From CAZPAN01 sp964581165 (GTDB lineage Bacteria > Actinomycetota > Coriobacteriia > Coriobacteriales > CADBOM01), in NCBI GenBank assembly GCA_964581165.1, contig CAZOMM010000077.1:1-5225 (forward strand): a stretch of DNA of 5,225 nt. Direction: 5' to 3'. The notes below the pieces were generated by a model that did not search any database, was not told the DNA's origin, and worked only from the letters and a program-made list of their open reading frames with translations. The position numbers and the translations under genes were made by a program. Of this stretch, positions 1-5,225 are shown one piece after another (the stretch's first letter is position 1; the number at the start of each line of letters is the position of its first letter).

Positions 1-1
1 C

Positions 2-1021
2 ATAAGCCTGAACACCAGCACAGAGACAGTTCTCAACCCCAATTCGTGTGAGCAAGAAGACTACCGAGATATTGCCTCACAAGATCTAGCCAAAAGGGCA
101 TTTCAGATAGCTGCAGCTGGTGGACATGCTCTTTTGATGGTTGGACCGCCAGGATCGGGCAAGACAATGCTGGCACGTAGGATTGTTACTATCATGCCAC
201 CCCTAAACGAAGACGAACGCATACTCAGCGCACTCATCCACTCTGTAGTCGGACTCGATACACGTCTAATACTCCAGGGTCAAAGACCTTTTAGGGCTCC
301 GCATCATAGTGCCACCTCAGCTGGATTGATTGGTGGTGGACGTCCAATATCACCAGGGGAGGTCTCTCTAGCTCATAATGGGGTTCTTTTTTTAGACGAG
401 CTGCCGGAATTTGGCAGTCGCAAACTTCAGCTTCTCAGACAACCTATAGAGGACTGTCAGGTGGTTTTGGCCAGAGCCGATGGAACCTATCGTTTTCCGG
501 CTAATTTTATGCTGATTGGATCTTCCAATCCCTGTCCCTGCGGATACCTGGGTGATCCTGAGCGTCAATGCACATGTCAAGCTACATCTGTAGAGGCCTA
601 TAGATCACGAATCGGAGGCCCACTCATGGATCGCTTTGACATGATGATCTCGGTATCCAGGATAGATCCAGGAGAAGTTATGCAAAGCGGTGGAGGCATT
701 TCTTCGGCTGCGCTGAGAGAAGGAGTGATAGCAGCTCGAGTCTTTGCAGACAACCGGCGCAACGAAGAAGAAGCTGCACTACGTAATGGAGCCGAGTCCA
801 GTACACAGCTAGGTCGCGATGCCCGAATAGTTCGCGAATGTCGCCTAGAACTATCCACCCGTGCTCATATGGAAAACCTTGCCAGACGAAGAAGCATGAG
901 TGGTCGAGGTGTTATGAAAACGCTGGCAGTTGCCAGAACAATCGCCGATTTAAGGCAGTCAGATCGCGTAGAGAAAGACGACATCGACGAGGCAATTATG
1001 TACAGGGGGCAGGATTCATGA
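2..1021 (+). CDS. comM: YifB/ComM family Mg-chelatase-like AAA+ ATPase, 5'-partial
   Basis: The reading frame is open from the left edge, so the start lies outside the window; 339 residues are visible against about 500 in the family, and the N-terminal ChlI-like domain is missing. Visible residue 48 begins the Walker A motif GPPGSGKT (about 143-166). It is followed by the family signature RPFRAPHHSAT near 95-105, Walker B LFLDE near 129-133, and the four-cysteine cluster NPCPCGY...CTC (Cys 178, 180, 190, 192) typical of YifB. Next come a GGPLMDRFD segment near 205 and a C-terminal Mg-chelatase domain ending in VARTIADL...DDIDEAIMYR. Members called ComM are known hexameric helicases that drive branch migration during natural transformation; whether this protein does so is inference from the family. 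Where most relatives have a Gly-Gln pair before AKRA, this one has Ser-Gln. The stop overlaps the dprA start by 4 nt, pointing to one transcript and coupled translation. Confidence 0.95.
   Translation: MSLNTSTETVLNPNSCEQEDYRDIASQDLAKRAFQIAAAGGHALLMVGPPGSGKTMLARRIVTIMPPLNEDERILSALIHSVVGLDTRLILQGQRPFRAPHHSATSAGLIGGGRPISPGEVSLAHNGVLFLDELPEFGSRKLQLLRQPIEDCQVVLARADGTYRFPANFMLIGSSNPCPCGYLGDPERQCTCQATSVEAYRSRIGGPLMDRFDMMISVSRIDPGEVMQSGGGISSAALREGVIAARVFADNRRNEEEAALRNGAESSTQLGRDARIVRECRLELSTRAHMENLARRRSMSGRGVMKTLAVARTIADLRQSDRVEKDDIDEAIMYRGQDS
1004..1009 (+). promoter_or_regulatory. Shine-Dalgarno site for dprA
   Basis: AGGGGG lies 8 nt before the ATG at 1018, inside the 3' end of the yifB/comM gene, and a second partial AGGA sits closer to the start. 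This supports 1018 as the dprA start. The open frame extends upstream to 838, but that stretch lies in another frame of yifB/comM. Confidence 0.6.
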
Positions 1022-2022
1022 GTTCTACTGACATGTTGGCATGCTTTGGAGAGGGTTATATAAAAAGCGATATAAGCTTAGATTCCGATGAGTATCCTAA
1101 ACAGCTGGCTTTATGCCCAGACCCTCCAGAGACCTTGTATGTGATGGGCAACACCGAATCTTTGAATCGTTGCTTGGCTATTGTAGGGGCTAGAGGAGCT
1201 ACACCATATGGCGAGGCTTGTGCCTCGAGATTTGCTGCAATAGCGGCCAGTATGGGCATTTCGGTTGTGTCTGGGGGCGCAATAGGCTGCGATTTGTCAG
1301 CACATAAAGGAGCACTTAATGCGGGTGGAGTTACCGTTGCTGTTTTAGGCTCTGGTGCCGATATCGCATATCCAAGGAGAGGCAAATCGGTTTTTGAAAA
1401 GGCCCTCGAAGAGGGCGGTGCCATTGTATCCGAGATGCCTTGGGGTGCTCAGCCTAGGCGATGGGCTTTCTCAAAGCGCAATCGCATCATTGCTGGCCTT
1501 TCAAGAGCTGTGCTTATAGTAGAGGCAGGTCTTCCTAGTGGGACATTTAGTACGGCAGATTTTGCTCTAGAAGCTGGAAGAGAAGTAATGGTTGTTCCAG
1601 GCTCAATCTTTTCGGCCAAATCCACCGGTTCCAACAGGCTAATTAGAGACGGAGCTGTTCCAATAATCGATGACGCATCTTTTATAGACGAGATGCTTAC
1701 GCTTTTTGACGACCTGCCATTGTCTTTGGATCTTGCCGACGACGACAAAGCCAGTGCTAACAGAGACAAAAGAAAAAAGCAAAGACACAAAACCAGCAAA
1801 AGCTCTTCCAAGCAAAATGCTGATTCAAGCCAGCTAGATATGACCTTTGCCACAATACAAGATTACATAGCTGCAAATCCCATGACCCCAGACGCACTGT
1901 CCGAGTCTTTAGGAATGGGAGTTGTGGATGTAATCAAGGTGTTATCATCCTTGGAGACTTGGGGACTCGTATGTCGATATCCCGACGGAAGATTTGGCAT
2001 CGACCCGCGTGATCGTCGTTGA
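1018..2022 (+). CDS. dprA: DNA-processing protein DprA (Smf)
   Basis: A 334-residue DprA, the cytoplasmic protein that binds incoming single-stranded DNA and loads RecA on it during transformation. The Rossmann-like core is complete: YPKQL...DPPETLYVMG (26-44), IVGARGATPYG (55-65), SGGAIGCDLSAHKGAL (85-100), GSGADIAYPRR (111-121), FSKRNRIIAGLSRAVLIVEA (151-170), SGTFSTADFALEAGREVMVVPGS (174-196) and TGSNRLIRDGA (203-213). A charged, Lys/Ser-rich linker (about 238-272) leads to a C-terminal winged-helix domain (about 276-328). The N-terminal SAM-like domain of longer DprA proteins is absent, with only about 25 residues before the core. The usual GID of the ssDNA-binding loop reads GCD. The start at 1018 is chosen for its ribosome binding site, the ATGA overlap with the upstream stop, and because all family similarity lies after it. 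The gene order supports a role in DNA uptake, but no other competence genes are visible. Confidence 0.95.
   Translation: MSSTDMLACFGEGYIKSDISLDSDEYPKQLALCPDPPETLYVMGNTESLNRCLAIVGARGATPYGEACASRFAAIAASMGISVVSGGAIGCDLSAHKGALNAGGVTVAVLGSGADIAYPRRGKSVFEKALEEGGAIVSEMPWGAQPRRWAFSKRNRIIAGLSRAVLIVEAGLPSGTFSTADFALEAGREVMVVPGSIFSAKSTGSNRLIRDGAVPIIDDASFIDEMLTLFDDLPLSLDLADDDKASANRDKRKKQRHKTSKSSSKQNADSSQLDMTFATIQDYIAANPMTPDALSESLGMGVVDVIKVLSSLETWGLVCRYPDGRFGIDPRDRR
1036..1064 (+). promoter_or_regulatory. Possible internal sigma-70-type promoter inside dprA
   Basis: TTGGCA (1036-1041) and TATAAA (1059-1064) are separated by 17 nt, and each matches the sigma-70 consensus at five of six positions. A transcript would begin near 1071, too late for the full dprA product but able to serve trmFO and xerC. 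The match lies in coding sequence and could be chance in an AT-rich patch. Confidence 0.25.
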
Positions 2023-2023
2023 A

Positions 2024-2031
2024 TGGAGGTG
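2024..2031 (+). promoter_or_regulatory. Strong Shine-Dalgarno site that fixes the trmFO start
   Basis: TGGAGGTG is a perfect match to the 16S rRNA anti-Shine-Dalgarno core. Its GGAGGT ends 6 nt before the GTG at 2037, the ideal distance. It rules against the TTG at 2019, which lies upstream of the site, and the GTG at 2031, which abuts it. Confidence 0.85.
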
Positions 2032-2036
2032 TGCAG

Positions 2037-3440
2037 GTGGCTAAGGTCACCATTGTAGGAGGGGGTTTGGCTGGATCAGAAGCTGCCCTTCAGCTCGCTG
2101 CTAGAGGTATACCCGTGGAGCTTATTGAGATGCGTCCTGCCTCAAGCACTCCGGCACACTCCACTAATCAATTTGCTGAGTTAGTTTGCTCAAACTCCCT
2201 CAAATCCCTTGATGGCACTTCTGCTGCAGGAACTCTTAAATATGAGCTGGCACGCATGGGGTCTTTTTTAATCAGGGTCGCCCTGCAATCGCGTGTTCCT
2301 GCCGGCAAGGCCTTGGCAGTAGATAGGGATAGATTTTCTTCACAAATCACAGACATGATTATGTCTAATCCTTTAATAGATGTTGTTACAGACGAGATAA
2401 GTCAGATCCCCTCAGCTCCAGCAATTATCGCAACAGGGCCGCTAACTTCAGACACATTGGCAAGCAACATCCAGTCTGTTCTAGGAGCCGATTTCTTATC
2501 TTTTTATGATGCAGCAGCTCCTATAGTCGCAGCTGATTCCCTAGATAGATCAAAGATATTTGCCCAGTCTAGGTACAACAAAGGCACAGGCGATGATTAT
2601 CTCAACGCAGCAATGGACAAGAGTCAGTACGAAGAATTTGTTGCAGAGTTAGTGGGAGCCCAAAAGGCCCTCAGTCGCAATTTTGAGAAAAAGGAATTAT
2701 TCAGCGCCTGTCAACCTGTTGAAGAAATTGCGCGTAGCGGCCCCGACGCTTTGCGATTTGGGCCGCTTAAGCCAGTGGGTCTTACTGATCCTAACACCGG
2801 AAAAAGACCATGGGCTGTTGTTCAGCTGCGTGCAGAGAATGCCTCTCTTGGAGCCTACAATCTGGTTGGATTTCAGACAAATCTAAAATTTGGGGAGCAA
2901 GAGAGAGTGTTCAGGATGATCCCAGGCTTGGAAAATGCAGACTTTCTCCGCTATGGAGTTATGCACAGAAACACTTTTATCAACGCCCCACATGCCTTGG
3001 GATCGAGTTTTGACATCCCCGGTAGACCAGGAATTCGCTTTGCAGGTCAAATAACAGGGACAGAGGGATATTGCGAGGCTATGGCATCGGGACTTTTGTC
3101 AGCGCTCTTTATGTATGCAGAACTTAGTGGTATCGAGATGCCTCCTATGCCTAAAGAGACATTGTTTGGTGCGCTTGTTTCTTATGCCACCGATCCTGCA
3201 ACAGACTCATACCAGCCCATGCATGTAAATTACGGGATTGTTCCTCCGCTCGATAAGCGTCCTCGCAAAAAGCAGGATCGCTATCGTGCGTATTCGGCTC
3301 GTGCTAGAGGGGCCATTGATCTTTACAGGGCCAAGCTCGAGGATCTAAATCTTATTCCGCCTTCGCTTAATCCTGAGATTCCTAGAGAAATGCTGATTGA
3401 TTGCTTTCATTCGAATCCATCCTGCGTATTGGGATTCTGA
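2037..3440 (+). CDS. trmFO: TrmFO, folate/FAD-dependent tRNA (uracil-54-C5)-methyltransferase
   Basis: A 467-residue flavoprotein that makes 5-methyluridine at position 54 of the tRNA T-loop, using methylenetetrahydrofolate as carbon donor and reduced FAD. From the GTG start, residues 3-15 (KVTIVGGGLAGSE) form the FAD-binding dinucleotide fold. Two conserved cysteines are present: Cys51 in ELVCSNSLKS and Cys225 in FSACQPVEEIARSG, matching the Cys53 and Cys226 pair that I recall as functional in Bacillus TrmFO. Other family blocks are IIATGPLTSD (130-139), RYGVMHRNTFINAP (305-318), FAGQITGTEGYCEAMASG (335-352) and QPMHVNYGIVPPL (393-405). Together these separate it from the related GidA/MnmG. 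Family members are about 435-445 residues; the extra length is a C-terminal tail after about residue 435 that I do not recognise. The gene follows dprA by 14 nt and precedes a possible xerC start by 3 nt. Confidence 0.95.
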   Translation: MAKVTIVGGGLAGSEAALQLAARGIPVELIEMRPASSTPAHSTNQFAELVCSNSLKSLDGTSAAGTLKYELARMGSFLIRVALQSRVPAGKALAVDRDRFSSQITDMIMSNPLIDVVTDEISQIPSAPAIIATGPLTSDTLASNIQSVLGADFLSFYDAAAPIVAADSLDRSKIFAQSRYNKGTGDDYLNAAMDKSQYEEFVAELVGAQKALSRNFEKKELFSACQPVEEIARSGPDALRFGPLKPVGLTDPNTGKRPWAVVQLRAENASLGAYNLVGFQTNLKFGEQERVFRMIPGLENADFLRYGVMHRNTFINAPHALGSSFDIPGRPGIRFAGQITGTEGYCEAMASGLLSALFMYAELSGIEMPPMPKETLFGALVSYATDPATDSYQPMHVNYGIVPPLDKRPRKKQDRYRAYSARARGAIDLYRAKLEDLNLIPPSLNPEIPREMLIDCFHSNPSCVLGF

Positions 3441-3443
3441 AAA

Positions 3444-3458
3444 ATGAGCAAGCTCTTA
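3444..3458 (+). CDS. Possible first codons of xerC, cut off by the assembly gap
   Basis: An ATG three nucleotides after the trmFO stop opens MSKLL and then meets the gap. Tyrosine recombinases of this type usually have a short lead before the core-binding domain, so this could be the xerC start with only a few residues missing. The upstream ribosome binding site is poor (GGGA at 3431-3434). The five codons could equally belong to a different small gene. Confidence 0.4.
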
Positions 3459-3558
3459 NNNNNNNNNNNNNNNNNNNNNNNNNNNNNNNNNNNNNNNNNN
3501 NNNNNNNNNNNNNNNNNNNNNNNNNNNNNNNNNNNNNNNNNNNNNNNNNNNNNNNNNN
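3459..3558. other. Assembly gap of exactly 100 N
   Basis: A run of exactly 100 undetermined bases, the size conventionally used as a placeholder for a gap of unknown length. Any feature here, including the 5' end of xerC and any promoter of its own, cannot be read. The flanking frames do not agree across 100 nt, which fits a placeholder rather than a measured distance. Confidence 0.98.
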
Positions 3559-4485
3559 CCGACTGAGAATTCCACCCCAACTGGAGATCTCGCCCTGATT
3601 GAGGAATTTACAAACGCTCTAGCATCACAGAGTGGATATTCGCTGCATACAGTCGATTCCTACAGAAGCGATTTAGAGGATTTTGCCACTTGGCTGCAAG
3701 ACAAAGACATGTCAATTCGCAATGCCGACCATAAAACAGTTAGGGCCTACCTTGGCTATCTAAGCTCCAAGGATTATGCCAGAGCGTCAATTAATAGGCG
3801 TTTGTCCTCGATCAAGTCGTTACATCGATGGATGGTTGATACAGAAAAAGAGGAGTCTAGCCCGGTGGCTGCTGTTCGTGGTCCAAAAAACGCGAAGATG
3901 CTTCCTAGGCATATGACCGCAGAAGAGCTTCTTTCTTTGTTGGAATGCTGGAATGCAGACGACGAGATATCCCAAAGAAACAGCACAATATTAGAACTCA
4001 TGTACGCTACAGGGGCTCGAATCTCGGAGATAGCAGGCCTTGCTCTTCAAGACCTAGATCTAAAGCAAGGCCAGATTAGAATTATGGGAAAGGGCTTTAA
4101 AGAGAGAATCGTTCCAATTCATCCCATGGCTTGTTCAAGCTTGCAAAACTATCTTGCAAATGTAAGGCCTAGGATTATTGCTCGCAGTAAAAGCTCAAAC
4201 TCCAAGACGCAGTTTGTCTTTATTTCTAGCAGAGGCAATCCCATGAAAGCCGACGCTATTCGTCGGGTTTTTAAGGAATCTCTCGCCAGAGCTGGCTTAG
4301 ATCCAGCATTTAGACCACACGATATGAGACATTCATTTGCAACAGATCTGCTCGAAGGCGGCGCTGACCTCAGAACAGTTCAGGAGCTCTTGGGGCACTC
4401 TAGCCTATCGACCACCCAGATTTATACTCACATGTCTGCATCGCATCTTAGAGAAATCTACAAGCAAGCTCATCCTAGGGCCTAA
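3559..4485 (+). CDS. xerC: XerC/XerD-type site-specific tyrosine recombinase, 5'-partial
   Basis: The frame is open from the gap edge, giving 308 visible residues against about 295-305 for whole XerC/XerD, so little is missing. Residues about 13-110 are the core-binding domain (TVDSYRSDLEDF, SINRRLSSIKSLHRW). The catalytic domain follows with all six active-site residues: Arg154 in YATGARISE, Lys178 in GKGFKER, His254 and Arg257 in HDMRHSFAT, His280 in LLGHSSLSTTQ and the nucleophile Tyr289 in IYTH (codon 4423-4425). XerC works with XerD at dif sites to resolve chromosome dimers. XerC is preferred over XerD because of the neighbouring trmFO, an arrangement known from Firmicutes; the protein alone does not decide, and some bacteria use a single Xer. 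The first ATG after the gap (3709) is not the start, since conserved domain sequence precedes it. No att sites, cargo or phage genes suggest a mobile-element integrase. Confidence 0.9.
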   Translation, partial: PTENSTPTGDLALIEEFTNALASQSGYSLHTVDSYRSDLEDFATWLQDKDMSIRNADHKTVRAYLGYLSSKDYARASINRRLSSIKSLHRWMVDTEKEESSPVAAVRGPKNAKMLPRHMTAEELLSLLECWNADDEISQRNSTILELMYATGARISEIAGLALQDLDLKQGQIRIMGKGFKERIVPIHPMACSSLQNYLANVRPRIIARSKSSNSKTQFVFISSRGNPMKADAIRRVFKESLARAGLDPAFRPHDMRHSFATDLLEGGADLRTVQELLGHSSLSTTQIYTHMSASHLREIYKQAHPRA

Positions 4486-4490
4486 AAACG

Positions 4491-5102
4491 CTAGAGTTCG
4501 ATTTCTTCGCCCGGTCTTACAATCATTCCGCCTAGGAGTTGCTCAAAAGCGCGAGCCTTATCTTCGTCAAAGCTTGGACCCTGGTCTTTGCTTACAGGGC
4601 AAGTATGAATTGCAATTGGATGTTTAGGCTTTATGTTGCGAGCACATTCTAAAGCTTCGTCTAAATCCATATTAAAGACCCCATCGCAGGGGATAAAGGC
4701 GTAATCAATTTGCATGCTAGGCATGTCGCTAGACATAAAATCGGTAGTGGAGGTATCGCCAGCAAAATAAAGCTTTTTGCCATCGATCTCAACGACGTAT
4801 CCTACGCATTCATCTATGGGATGGTAGTTATTGGTGGCGGGAACAGCTTGGATTGTGATGTCAGAAAACTCGAAGCTTTTATAATCGCCATCAATAAGAG
4901 TGTCTGCTGGACGAAGAACAACAGCTTCGTCTTTTAAAGTGAGAATTGCAGTGTGGCTATGATCAAAATGCTCATGGGTAATTAGAACTAGATCGGCAGG
5001 CAATTCAAGGTTTTGATTACAGAACGGATCTATGTAGATACAGTAACTATCGTTAGAAACCAGTCTAAAGCTTGCATGTCCTTCATATAAAAGTTTGGCC
5101 AT
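4491..5102 (-). CDS. Metallo-beta-lactamase-fold metal-dependent hydrolase (COG2220/UlaG-like)
   Basis: A complete 203-residue cytoplasmic protein without signal peptide or membrane segment. It shows the superfamily metal ligands in order: His43, His45, Asp47 and His48 in THEHFDHSH, His93 in AVPATNNYHP, Asp115 in YFAGDTS and His165 in AIHTCP. The opening GHASFRL (8-14) followed by IDPF (24-27), and GYVVEIDGKKLYFAGDTS (100-117), are typical of the COG2220 group of small MBL-fold proteins, which includes UlaG-like lactonases and the UPF0173 proteins. The set of ligands suggests an active two-metal hydrolase. The substrate cannot be named: the group is diverse and the neighbours give no pathway. 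It is convergent with xerC, with 5 nt between the stops, and has its own promoter and a strong ribosome binding site, so it is probably an independent unit. The ATG at 5102 is supported by that site and by the match to family N-termini. Confidence 0.9.
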   Translation of the reverse strand: MAKLLYEGHASFRLVSNDSYCIYIDPFCNQNLELPADLVLITHEHFDHSHTAILTLKDEAVVLRPADTLIDGDYKSFEFSDITIQAVPATNNYHPIDECVGYVVEIDGKKLYFAGDTSTTDFMSSDMPSMQIDYAFIPCDGVFNMDLDEALECARNIKPKHPIAIHTCPVSKDQGPSFDEDKARAFEQLLGGMIVRPGEEIEL

Positions 5103-5104
5103 AA

Positions 5105-5113
5105 GATCACCCC
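5105..5113 (-). promoter_or_regulatory. Extended Shine-Dalgarno site of the hydrolase gene
   Basis: Read on the minus strand, GGGGTGATC matches the extended ribosome binding consensus GAGGTGATC at eight of nine positions. The GGGGTG core ends 5 nt before the ATG, which fixes the start at 5102. Confidence 0.75.
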
Positions 5114-5151
5114 AAGTTTTAAAAGCTTTGCGCCAACCATAAAAAGTTACG

Positions 5152-5169
5152 CCTAAAGGACCTAAAGGA
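5152..5169. repeat. Tandem duplicated 9-mer CCTAAAGGA in the hydrolase leader
   Basis: CCTAAAGGA occurs twice in direct succession. Each copy contains the dyad-like CCT-AA-AGG. The pair lies just downstream of the predicted -10 element and covers the predicted transcription start (about 5164) of the minus-strand gene, a position where a repressor or a leader structure could act. Function is inferred from position only. Confidence 0.7.
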
Positions 5170-5170
5170 A

Positions 5171-5199
5171 ATCTTATAAAAAGATGTGATCTATTTCAA
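5171..5199 (-). promoter_or_regulatory. Predicted sigma-70-type promoter of the hydrolase gene
   Basis: On the minus strand, TTGAAA (5194-5199, five of six matches to the -35 consensus) is followed after 17 nt by TAAGAT (5171-5176, four of six). The overlapping TATAAG (5173-5178, five of six) is an alternative -10 at a 15-nt spacing. The sequence further upstream is AT-rich, which would suit an UP-like element. The predicted start leaves a leader of about 60 nt. No gene is seen in the remaining bases to the right edge. Confidence 0.6.
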
Positions 5200-5225
5200 A
5201 AAACTTAGATTTGTTTATTCCAAAA

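Noticed and set aside
838..1017. In-frame upstream extension of dprA
   Set aside because: It overlaps the well-conserved C-terminal domain of yifB/comM in another frame, shows no DprA similarity, and the ribosome binding site points to 1018.
1449..1853. Long antisense open frame opposite dprA
   Set aside because: The opposite strand encodes a complete conserved protein; the antisense product is of low complexity in parts and has no ribosome binding evidence. Other antisense and alternate-frame stretches (392-580, 598-858, 1056-1424, 2168-2356, 3774-4001, 4337-4627, 4710-4937) were rejected on the same grounds.
2019..2036. TTG at 2019 or GTG at 2031 as the trmFO start
   Set aside because: The strong Shine-Dalgarno at 2024-2031 lies downstream of the first and abuts the second; the FAD-binding fold begins directly after GTG 2037.
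3413..3437. Hairpin GAATCC/GGATTC at the end of trmFO as a terminator
   Set aside because: Only six pairs with a 13-nt loop, low GC and no following T-run; it lies within coding sequence and ends at the stop codon.
3401..3598. Open frame running through the undetermined bases
   Set aside because: It exists only because N codons contain no stops; it overlaps trmFO and xerC in other frames and has no recognisable content.
3559..4485. Tyrosine recombinase as integrase of a mobile element
   Set aside because: Its length, motifs and position next to trmFO fit housekeeping XerC/XerD; there are no attachment repeats, tRNA gene or phage/plasmid genes in the window.
5103..5225. Plus-strand promoter or small gene at the right end
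   Set aside because: AT-rich segments exist, but no properly spaced -35/-10 pair with a ribosome binding site and open frame was found on the plus strand.

Overview
The window holds five protein-coding genes, two of them incomplete, and one assembly gap. It looks like a housekeeping stretch of a bacterial chromosome with GC in the mid to upper forties by eye. Four genes run on the plus strand in the order yifB/comM, dprA, trmFO, xerC. A fifth, a metallo-beta-lactamase-fold hydrolase, faces them from the right on the minus strand. The dprA-trmFO-xerC order is a Firmicutes-type arrangement that, from memory, also occurs in Coriobacteriia (Atopobium/Olsenella-like Actinobacteria). TrmFO argues against proteobacteria with GidA/MnmG only and against most classical Actinobacteria. 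I lean to a Firmicutes or low-GC coriobacterial host but cannot settle it from 5 kb.

Layout: positions 2-1021 are the C-terminal two thirds of a YifB/ComM AAA+ ATPase whose N-terminus lies left of the window. Its stop codon overlaps the dprA start in an ATGA (1018-1021). dprA runs to 2022. After 14 nt containing a perfect Shine-Dalgarno, trmFO starts at a GTG (2037) and ends at 3440. Three nucleotides later an ATG (3444) opens five codons that run into a 100-N gap (3459-3558). The sequence resumes inside a XerC/XerD-type tyrosine recombinase that ends at 4485. Only 5 nt separate it from the stop of the convergent hydrolase gene (4491-5102, minus). The last 123 bases hold that gene's leader, with a good ribosome binding site, a sigma-70-like promoter and a tandem 9-bp repeat at the predicted transcription start.

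How the genes relate: YifB/ComM and DprA both handle incoming single-stranded DNA in natural transformation and are translationally coupled here. TrmFO makes ribothymidine at position 54 of tRNA using folate. XerC resolves chromosome dimers. The four plus-strand genes read as one operon, with a possible internal promoter near the start of dprA. The hydrolase has its own promoter and is probably independent.

I found no RNA gene, insertion sequence, CRISPR array or convincing terminator, and no evidence of a previously undescribed system. The points most worth a second look are the gap and the xerC start, the unusual C-terminal tail of TrmFO next to that gap, the tandem repeat at the hydrolase promoter, and the short DprA with a charged linker.
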